A stretch of DNA of 36,355 bases, from assembly GCA_902590365.1 (NCBI GenBank), contig CACIWJ010000003.1, positions 1 through 36,355 on the forward strand, written 5' to 3'. This stretch comes from an uncultured Pelagibacteraceae bacterium (GTDB lineage Bacteria > Pseudomonadota > Alphaproteobacteria > Pelagibacterales > Pelagibacteraceae). Position numbers and translations under genes: made by a program. The notes beneath the pieces were generated by a model that searched no databases, was not told the DNA's origin, and saw nothing but the letters and a program-made list of their open reading frames with translations. Within the stretch, counting starts at the first letter, position 1. The number at the start of each line of letters is the position of its first letter. Positions 25,310 to 31,696 of the stretch are shown here, one piece after another.

Positions 25310-26020
25310 TCACAAAATTTTAAGTAATTTTTCATATGAAATGATATTCATAAATTTTTTATAGTTATGAAAGTAATCGTGAAATTTTAATTTTGAATAA
25401 TTTTGAATATTTATAGAAAGTTTATTTGTATTTTTTCTTTTAAAGATTACACCAATCCCCATATCGGCATAGCAAGTATACACATCTAGCTCATCATGAG
25501 TTCTACACTCAACGATTGCCTTCCAAACATCTCCATTCCAATGATATTGGCATCTTGGAACAGCTTGGTCAAAAACATTGTTGGGTAAACAATCATGTAG
25601 TAAAATTATACCTCCTTTATTTAAAAATAATAAAGAATTATTAATATCTTTTTTAACTTGTTTGTATTTATGCAAACCATCTATAAAAATACAATCAAAA
25701 GTCTTAGTATTAGCTTTAAAAAAATTATCACTAGTAGCTTTTATTGTTCCACCAGATACTGGGTCGACTCCAATTTTTTCTAAAATTTTAATTTTATTAA
25801 AAACTTCGTTTGCAAAACAACCAATTTCTAAATATGTTTTATAATTTTTAATATTTATAATTTCTTGGATTATATTAAATCTATGAGGTTTATCTTTAAA
25901 ATCAAATCCAATATCACCAATATTTTTTTCTTTAAAATTTTCTTGAATAAAACGTTTTATTTTAAATAGCTTTGAGCTTTCAAAAAATCGGTCATATTTT
26001 CTTTTTAAAAAATTTAACAT
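25310..26020 (-). CDS. SAM-dependent methyltransferase (Methyltransf_24 type)
   Basis: A 236-residue class I methyltransferase. TYLEIGCFAN (62-71) is the AdoMet loop, GVDPVSGG follows at 84-91, and IFIDGLHKYKQVKKDI (111-126) with LLHDCLPNN (140-148) are typical of the Methyltransf_24 group, often found in polysaccharide clusters. Its position beside rfbA suggests it methylates a sugar of a surface glycan; the target is unknown. The N-terminus is basic (FLKRKYDRFF). Confidence 0.8.
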   Translation of the reverse strand: MLNFLKRKYDRFFESSKLFKIKRFIQENFKEKNIGDIGFDFKDKPHRFNIIQEIINIKNYKTYLEIGCFANEVFNKIKILEKIGVDPVSGGTIKATSDNFFKANTKTFDCIFIDGLHKYKQVKKDINNSLLFLNKGGIILLHDCLPNNVFDQAVPRCQYHWNGDVWKAIVECRTHDELDVYTCYADMGIGVIFKRKNTNKLSINIQNYSKLKFHDYFHNYKKFMNIISYEKLLKIL

Positions 26021-26106
26021 TATTAAATGGTATCAAAAAATTAATCTGTCCCACTTTCCAATACCATTATTTAACATAAAACTATAAGAAAATAGCTAGC
26101 TAAAAC

Positions 26107-26149
26107 TTATCCACAGGCAATATATTAATTTGAAATTAATTTTTATACT
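26107..26149 (+). promoter_or_regulatory. guaC promoter region with DnaA-box match and perfect palindrome
   Basis: In the 146-nt spacer before guaC three elements lie within 45 nt. TTATCCACA (26107-26115) matches the DnaA-box consensus. The 17-nt palindrome ATTAATTTGAAATTAAT (26124-26140) has 8-bp arms about a central G. TATACT (26144-26149) is a -10-like hexamer 17 nt before the ATG. The palindrome sits where a repressor would cover the promoter. No good -35 hexamer is seen, and only one DnaA box is present. Confidence 0.4.
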
Positions 26150-26166
26150 AATAACTTACGATTCAA

Positions 26167-27201
26167 ATGAGAATTGAAGAGGAACTAAAACTCGATTATT
26201 CAGATGTACTTTTTAGACCTAAGAGAAGCACTTTATCAAGTCGTAAAGATGTAAATTTAAAAAGAACTTACAAATTCAGATATAGCAATAGCGAATGGTC
26301 AGGAATTCCAATCATGGCTGCAAATATGGACGGTGTAGGTGAATTAGGTGTTGCAGAAAAAATGTCCGAATTTGATATGATTACCTGTCTAACTAAACAA
26401 CATGATACTAAAAAATTAAATCAATATAAAAAAATTAAATCAATTTATAAAAATATTGCTGTAAGTGTTGGTATTAAAAAAGAAGACTTCAGTATGCTTG
26501 ATAAATTATTGAAAGAATTTAATTTTATCAAATTTATTTGTATAGATGTTGCCAATGGATATTCAGAACGCTTCAGCAAATTTATAAAATCAGTTAGAGA
26601 AAAATATCCAACAAAAACAATAATAGCTGGAAATGTTGTTACTGCAGATATGACCCAAGAACTAATATTAAGTGGTGCCGATATAGTAAAAGTTGGTATC
26701 GGACCTGGAAGTGTTTGTACAACAAGAATTCAAACTGGTGTTGGCTATCCCCAGTTGAGCGCTGTTATAGAATGTGCTGATGCAGCACATGGTTTAGGAG
26801 CACACATTATTGCTGATGGTGGTTGTACATGTCCTGGCGATGTTGCAAAAGGTTTTGGTGCTGGTGCAGATTTTGTAATGCTTGGAGGGATGCTTGCAGG
26901 TCATGATGAAGGAAAAGGCAAAGTTGTAAAAAGTAATGGACATAAATATATAGAATTTTATGGATCAAGTTCTCTCACGGCTAACAAAAAACATTATGGT
27001 GGCTTGTCAGATTATAGAAGTAGTGAAGGTAGAATTGTCAGAGTTAAGTATAGGGGAAAAATAAAAGATACTATTTCAAATATTCTTGGAGGGATTAGAA
27101 GTAGTTGCACATATGTTGGGGCACCTTCTCTTAAGCAACTAAGCAAATGTACTACATTTGTGAGAGTATCTAATCAATTTAACGATACTTTTGTAAAATA
27201 A
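26167..27201 (+). CDS. guaC: GMP reductase
   Basis: A 344-residue TIM-barrel enzyme that reduces GMP to IMP with NADPH, returning guanine nucleotides to the adenine branch. The N-terminus (MRIEEELKLDYSDVLFRPKR) parallels E. coli GuaC. GIGPGSVCTTR at 178-188 contains the catalytic cysteine C184. It lacks the CBS domains of full-length IMP dehydrogenase and has GuaC length. No Shine-Dalgarno is visible, and the leader from the -10 candidate would be only about 10 nt. Confidence 0.93.
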   Translation: MRIEEELKLDYSDVLFRPKRSTLSSRKDVNLKRTYKFRYSNSEWSGIPIMAANMDGVGELGVAEKMSEFDMITCLTKQHDTKKLNQYKKIKSIYKNIAVSVGIKKEDFSMLDKLLKEFNFIKFICIDVANGYSERFSKFIKSVREKYPTKTIIAGNVVTADMTQELILSGADIVKVGIGPGSVCTTRIQTGVGYPQLSAVIECADAAHGLGAHIIADGGCTCPGDVAKGFGAGADFVMLGGMLAGHDEGKGKVVKSNGHKYIEFYGSSSLTANKKHYGGLSDYRSSEGRIVRVKYRGKIKDTISNILGGIRSSCTYVGAPSLKQLSKCTTFVRVSNQFNDTFVK

Positions 27202-27220
27202 TTAATTAAATATTAAATTT

Positions 27221-27297
27221 TGGTAGCGGGAAGTGGGATCGAACCACTGACCTCGGGCTTATGAGTCCCGCGCTCTAACCAACTGAGCTACCCCGCC
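27221..27297 (-). tRNA. tRNA-Met (CAT anticodon), elongator type
   Basis: On the minus strand a complete 77-nt cloverleaf can be drawn. The acceptor is GGCGGGG pairing with TCCCGCT (G.U pairs at both ends), the D-arm is GCTC/GAGC, the anticodon loop is CTCATAA with CAT, the T-arm is AGTGG/CCACT around TTCGATC, and CCA is encoded. The anticodon stem is CGGGA with GCCCG, leaving an A.G at its last pair. The initiator's unpaired first acceptor base is absent, so elongator Met is preferred. A lysidine-modified Ile tRNA with CAT is less likely but not excluded. Confidence 0.9.
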
Positions 27298-27318
27298 ATT
27301 TAACTTAAATAACGCAGA

Positions 27319-27346
27319 TTTATATTACTTTTTATTTTGATTTCAA
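27319..27346 (-). promoter_or_regulatory. Promoter candidate for tRNA-Met
   Basis: On the minus strand TTGAAA (27341-27346) and TATAAA (27319-27324) are 16 nt apart, followed by a short GC-containing stretch (CTGCG) as is common for stable-RNA promoters, about 20 nt before the tRNA. The -35 lies within an inverted repeat TTGATT-TC-AATCAA (27337-27350). On the other strand TATAAT at 27367-27372 is a -10 candidate for the PQQ gene. Confidence 0.45.
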
Positions 27347-27391
27347 TCAATGATTTGATTAATAACTATAATAACTAGCTTAAAATTAGAT

Positions 27392-29401
27392 ATGAAAAAA
27401 GTTAAAAAATTTATTTATATATTAATTTTAATATTTATTTCATTAATATTTTTCGAAATAATTTCTATTTCTACAAAATATGTAAATAGATCTACATTTA
27501 ATATTGATGTAAATAATGTTCGAATTCCTCTTATTAAAAAATTAGTTAGAAAAATAGATAATTTTTATGCTTTTTCACTACTTAAATTAAGCAAAAAACA
27601 CCAAGAACATTTAAATCAACAGGATAAAAAATTTGAAGATTTGCCTGAATATAAAACTCTTTCAGCAAAAAAAAATAATTTTACAATAAGTAATTTTAAT
27701 GAAAAAAATAACCTTGATGAATGGAAAAGAAGTCATGGCAATCATTCTTCAAATAGATTTTCAAATTTATCAAAAATTAACTTATCAAATATCAAAAATT
27801 TAGATTTGGTATGGAAATATGAATTTAGTGATATAAATAGAGATATTCAAGCCAACCCTGTTATAGCTAATGGAAAAATATTTACACCTACAACAGGAAA
27901 TAAAGTTATTTCTATAAATGCTGCTACTGGTAAAAAAATTTGGGAATATCAAACTGACTCTACACCTGCTAGGAGGGGTATTCTTTTTTGGTCCTATGAA
28001 AATAAATCTAAAATCTATTTTTGTGCTGAAAAAAATCTAATAAGTTTAAACGCTGAAAATGGTAAATTAGAAAAAAATTTTGGAAAAAATGGGATAGTTA
28101 AATTAAAGAATAGATGTAAAATTTCTCCTGTAATTATAAATAATAACTTGGTAATTGCGACTGTTGAGCCTGCTTTGGAAGTATACAACCTTAATAATGG
28201 AAAACTTCTTTGGAAATACTATTTAAAAAAAAAATCTGAAAAAAAAAGATATGGAGGTAAAAGATATGATTATTCAGGAGGCAATCCTTGGGGTGGCATA
28301 TCTGCCGATACTAAAAGAGGAATTGTATTTATAACAACCGGAAATGCAGGATCTTATTTTAATGGTGTTAACCGACCTGATGATAACAAACATTCAAATT
28401 CTATAATAGCTATAGATATTTTAAATAAAAAAAAATTATGGGATTTTCAAGAAATTAAACATGACATCTGGAATTTTGATATTCCAGCTCCTCCTATTCT
28501 TACATCTATAAGAAAAAATAATATTAATATAGATGTTGTTGTTGCAGTTTCTAAAACCGGTAATACTATAATTTTAGATCGTTTATCCGGTGAACCTATT
28601 TTTGATTTTCGTGAAAAAAAAGCACCTAGATCAAAAATACCTGGCGAAAAAACTTCATACTATCAACCCTTCCTTGATCTTCCTGAACCTTTTTCTAAAC
28701 AATTTTTTTCAAAAAGTGAAATCTCTAATATTTCAACTCAAAGTACCAACTATATAAAAAATAAAATAAAAAATTCAAACTATGGTTTTTTTGAACCACA
28801 TGAAATTGATAAACAAAATATTTTTTTTGGTTTTCATGGTGGGGCGGAATGGATGGGAGCATCTATTAATAATAATGATGGTATGATGTATATTACCTCA
28901 CATAATATTCCTACGGTTGGAAATATTCATGAGGTAGAAAATAAATATAGTTATTATAAATATTATAGTGAGTTTGAAAGATTGCTTGATCAAAATGGTT
29001 ATCCAGGATCAAAACCACCTTGGGGTAATTTAAGTGCATTAGATTTAAATACCGGAAAAATAAAATGGCAGGTACCTTTTGGTGAATATGATGAGTTAAC
29101 AAAAATGGGAATACCATTAACAGGAACTGAAAATTATGGAGGTGCAACTGGTACTGCGGGCAATCTTATATTTGCAACAGGAACTCTGGATAAAAAAATA
29201 AGAGCATTTAACTCTAACAATGGAGAAGAAGTGTGGTCTTACCAGTTGGAATATGTTGGATCAGGACCACCTTCAATTTATTCAATCAATGATGAACAGT
29301 ATATTGTGGTAGCATCTACTGGTAGTTATAGTTTATCAAGTGCTTATAATGTAGATTTTGGTAACTTGTTGTACTGTTTTAAATTAAAAAAAAATGAATA
29401 A
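27392..29401 (+). CDS. Membrane-anchored PQQ-type dehydrogenase
   Basis: A 669-residue protein with one N-terminal membrane helix (about residues 6-24) and a large periplasmic quinoprotein domain from about residue 108. DEWKRSHGNHSSNRFS (109-124) and repeated strands with tryptophans such as GKKIWEY and GKLLWKY mark the PQQ eight-bladed propeller. SKTGNTIILDRLSGEPIFDF and the TSYYQPF segment resemble membrane glucose dehydrogenase rather than methanol dehydrogenase. There is no cytochrome c domain. It would oxidise a sugar or alcohol and pass electrons to the quinone pool. The substrate is unknown, and no PQQ synthesis genes are in the window. Confidence 0.85.
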   Translation: MKKVKKFIYILILIFISLIFFEIISISTKYVNRSTFNIDVNNVRIPLIKKLVRKIDNFYAFSLLKLSKKHQEHLNQQDKKFEDLPEYKTLSAKKNNFTISNFNEKNNLDEWKRSHGNHSSNRFSNLSKINLSNIKNLDLVWKYEFSDINRDIQANPVIANGKIFTPTTGNKVISINAATGKKIWEYQTDSTPARRGILFWSYENKSKIYFCAEKNLISLNAENGKLEKNFGKNGIVKLKNRCKISPVIINNNLVIATVEPALEVYNLNNGKLLWKYYLKKKSEKKRYGGKRYDYSGGNPWGGISADTKRGIVFITTGNAGSYFNGVNRPDDNKHSNSIIAIDILNKKKLWDFQEIKHDIWNFDIPAPPILTSIRKNNINIDVVVAVSKTGNTIILDRLSGEPIFDFREKKAPRSKIPGEKTSYYQPFLDLPEPFSKQFFSKSEISNISTQSTNYIKNKIKNSNYGFFEPHEIDKQNIFFGFHGGAEWMGASINNNDGMMYITSHNIPTVGNIHEVENKYSYYKYYSEFERLLDQNGYPGSKPPWGNLSALDLNTGKIKWQVPFGEYDELTKMGIPLTGTENYGGATGTAGNLIFATGTLDKKIRAFNSNNGEEVWSYQLEYVGSGPPSIYSINDEQYIVVASTGSYSLSSAYNVDFGNLLYCFKLKKNE

Positions 29402-30239
29402 TTTCAAACTATTTTGTATTACACATAAACCAATAAAAAATATTGAGAAAATTGGTCTTATACCAGCAGGCGTAGGAAAACATAATTTTCCATCAAATTA
29501 TATTATAGAAAATTCAGGAAATAATATTGCAGATAAAAATTTTTGCTATTCAGAAACATCATTTCATTATTGGATCTGGAAAAATTTACTTCCAAAATTA
29601 AATGAAAATGAATGGATAGGAACATGTCAATACAGAAGATATTTTGTAAAAAAAGAATATGCTGATAAAATCCAATACAGTAATAGACAGCAAGGCTTAT
29701 ATGATCTTAACAATATAGAAGATTTAAAATCTATCCTGCAGCTTGAGCCAGAAAAACAATGGAATGATTATGATGTAATTTTATGCAACCCATGGAGCGT
29801 ATCAAATGTAAAAAAAATGAAACTAATTAAAAGAGGTTTTAAATCATTGTTAAAAGACCCATCAATTTTTTTTAATAAAGATAAACAATCTATAAAGCTT
29901 CATTTTGACATGAGTCACGGTCATGGAAATTTAGAAAAAGCTGCAAATTTACTTCCAGAAAAAGACAAAAAAGATTTTATAGCTTATGTTTCATCAAAAA
30001 CATGGCTAATTGGTCATTGTATTTTTATATCAAAAAATAAAAAATTAATGAATGAGTTTTATAGTGATTTATTTTCATGGTTATTTGAGTGTGAAAAAAT
30101 TTTTGGTTTTGATTCCAATAGTTACGATACAAAAAGAATTTACTCATTTCTAACAGAAAGATATATGCCATTCTGGTTCGAAAAATATTCTAAGGTCCTT
30201 ACCTGGCCTTGGGTATATTTTGATATAAGTAAATATTAA
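29394..30239 (+). CDS. DUF4422-like glycosyltransferase
   Basis: A 281-residue protein resembling DUF4422, a family of putative polysaccharide glycosyltransferases. The matching landmarks are FCITHKP (7-13), NSGNNIADKNFCYSETSFHYWIWKN (40-64 region) and the WIGTCQYRRYF stretch at 74-84. It starts 8 nt inside the end of the PQQ dehydrogenase gene, so translation is probably coupled, although the two have no obvious shared function. No signal or membrane helix is visible. Confidence 0.75.
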   Translation: MNNFKLFCITHKPIKNIEKIGLIPAGVGKHNFPSNYIIENSGNNIADKNFCYSETSFHYWIWKNLLPKLNENEWIGTCQYRRYFVKKEYADKIQYSNRQQGLYDLNNIEDLKSILQLEPEKQWNDYDVILCNPWSVSNVKKMKLIKRGFKSLLKDPSIFFNKDKQSIKLHFDMSHGHGNLEKAANLLPEKDKKDFIAYVSSKTWLIGHCIFISKNKKLMNEFYSDLFSWLFECEKIFGFDSNSYDTKRIYSFLTERYMPFWFEKYSKVLTWPWVYFDISKY

Positions 30240-30349
30240 ATTATTTCTTATTTTTTATAAATTCAAGCAACTTTACTTTGCTATATATTTAATGTAAATT
30301 TTTCTTCTCAAAATGAGTTTTTAGTACTACTTTCTTAATAAAAATCTTT

Positions 30350-31333
30350 ATGAGTATTACTGAATTTAAATTTTCAACTGAAGTGGAAGCTGCTGATATC
30401 TCTAATGCTATTAATAAAAATTATGGCTATGTAATGACCGAATTTTTAGAACTACAAAGAGGATGGTTATTCAGGGCTTATTCTGTTTTTAAAGATTTAG
30501 ATAAATATTTAATTTTAATGAATTTAATAGATAAAACTTTTAAATCATATTCAGAATATTTAATTAAATATAATTTCGATGAATTTTATTCAGTTAAAGA
30601 ATATGAGCTTAAAAAATTCAATATAGTACATGTTGCAAAAGAACTATCAATGTCTAAAGAAACAGCTAGAAGAAAAATTATAGAAATGGAAAAAAATGGT
30701 TTAATTATAAAAAATAAAAAGGCAGTACTTATGCAAAGGCGTGGTTACAATTTACAAAAACCTACTGAATCTATTATACATATTTCAAAGTTTATGTCGA
30801 TTTTATCAAAATTACTTAAAAAAAATAAAGTTGTTAATAATGAAATAACAACAAAAGATTTTGAGACTTTAATAAAAAAAAATTTTACACAGTGTTGGAG
30901 TTATTTTTTAAGTTTTCAAATTGAATATTTAACTGGATTTAAGAAAGAATTTTTTGGTGACTATGAAACCCTCTCTATATGGGCAATGATAGTTTATAAT
31001 CAAAATTTATTTTTTAATAAAAAAATAAATAAAAATAGTGATTCAATTGTTTCGGAAAAATATTTTAAAATGCTAACTTTTTTAGAAGAATCTTTAGGTT
31101 TAAATGCAATGACTATTTCAGATCTTACAGGTATCCCTAGGCCTACTGTTTTAAGAAAGCTTAATAAATTAATTAAAACGAAATGGATATCTAAAGATAA
31201 AAAAGGCTTATACAGAATGATGCCTAGTGAAAAAAATTATAAAGATTTAAATGTATTAAGACTTAAAAATGTTAACAAACTTTCTTACATGGTATCTAAA
31301 ATTTATAACACTGCCAGGTTTATTAAAACCTAA
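30350..31333 (+). CDS. Putative transcription regulator with two winged-helix segments
   Basis: A 327-residue protein of unrecognised family. Two separate helix-turn-helix-like segments are visible. The first, residues 91-130, has VAKELSMSKETARRKIIEMEKNGLI followed by a wing-like basic stretch. The second, about 252-290, has ISDLTGIPRPTVLRKLNKLIKTKWI and a following Lys/Gly turn. The middle (about 140-250) is helical with aromatic residues. Two such domains in one chain could bind two half-sites. It stands alone, 110 nt after the DUF4422 gene. Its targets are unknown; paired palindromes 260-360 nt beyond its end are a candidate. Confidence 0.65.
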   Translation: MSITEFKFSTEVEAADISNAINKNYGYVMTEFLELQRGWLFRAYSVFKDLDKYLILMNLIDKTFKSYSEYLIKYNFDEFYSVKEYELKKFNIVHVAKELSMSKETARRKIIEMEKNGLIIKNKKAVLMQRRGYNLQKPTESIIHISKFMSILSKLLKKNKVVNNEITTKDFETLIKKNFTQCWSYFLSFQIEYLTGFKKEFFGDYETLSIWAMIVYNQNLFFNKKINKNSDSIVSEKYFKMLTFLEESLGLNAMTISDLTGIPRPTVLRKLNKLIKTKWISKDKKGLYRMMPSEKNYKDLNVLRLKNVNKLSYMVSKIYNTARFIKT

Positions 31334-31363
31334 GAATATTTAAATTAAATATATGCTATTACG

Positions 31364-31585
31364 TTATAGAGATGCGATTACGCCAGTAATCAAAATTACT
31401 GATGCAATCAAACTTAGAAAAATTATATTTTCTTTTTTTTCTTTCTTTTTTTCTTCTCTTACCCTGTCCATTAAAACATTGATATCAACTTTATGTGTAT
31501 CTGATTTTCTTGATTTTTTTTCTTCATCAGCATAACCAATAGCTTGGTCATGTGTTAAATTCGATGACATTTGTTCTGTTGACAT
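31364..31585 (-). CDS. Small tail-anchored membrane protein
   Basis: A 73-residue protein: a hydrophilic N-terminal part, a strongly charged helical stretch rich in Lys and Glu (about 23-51), and a C-terminal membrane helix (about 52-73). This topology suggests a cytoplasmic head anchored by its tail, perhaps interacting with another membrane protein. I do not recognise it. It follows the dimethylglycine-dehydrogenase-like gene after a 111-nt spacer holding a promoter candidate and inverted repeats, so it may be controlled separately. An overlapping frame on the other strand is less convincing. Confidence 0.65.
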   Translation of the reverse strand: MSTEQMSSNLTHDQAIGYADEEKKSRKSDTHKVDINVLMDRVREEKKKEKKENIIFLSLIASVILITGVIASL

Positions 31586-31605
31586 ATCGCGTTACCCTAG
31601 AATTG

Positions 31606-31634
31606 ATTAAACCATGCAAAACGAATCAGTGCAA
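31606..31634 (-). promoter_or_regulatory. Extended -10 promoter candidate for the 73-residue protein
   Basis: On the minus strand TTGCAC (31629-31634) and TTTAAT (31606-31611) are 17 nt apart, and TGG immediately before the -10 gives an extended -10. The predicted start is about 15 nt before the ATG. Two palindromic repeats lie just upstream. The -35 match is weak. Confidence 0.4.
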
Positions 31635-31642
31635 GTTCTAGG

Positions 31643-31687
31643 TTGCTCAATTTGAGTTTAGAGCCAAAATTATTTGCTCATATTGAG
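31643..31687. repeat. Pair of palindromic 14-nt repeats, operator candidate
   Basis: TTGCTCAATTTGAG (31643-31656) and TTGCTCATATTGAG (31674-31687) differ at only 2 of 14 positions. Each contains an inverted repeat (CTCA with TGAG). Their starts are 31 nt apart, about three helical turns, so a dimeric regulator could occupy both on one face of the DNA. They lie directly upstream of the promoter candidate. Confidence 0.5.
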
Positions 31688-31696
31688 TACTCGCGT

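Noticed and set aside
22467-26020. Glycan block as a mobile element or genomic island
   Set aside because: No integrase, transposase, flanking direct repeat or tRNA-linked attachment site was found; composition alone is not enough.
26107-26115. DnaA box as a replication origin
   Set aside because: Only one exact match is seen, with no cluster of boxes and no dnaA, dnaN or other origin-linked genes nearby.
27221-27297. Initiator tRNA-fMet
   Set aside because: The initiator has an unpaired first acceptor position and three G-C pairs next to the anticodon loop; here the first position can form G.U and the pair beside the loop is A.G.
31353-31535. Plus-strand frame of 60 codons antisense to the 73-residue membrane protein
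   Set aside because: Its Phe/Ser-rich product is the mirror of a Lys/Glu-rich coding strand; the minus-strand frame gives a sensible tail-anchored protein and has an upstream promoter candidate.
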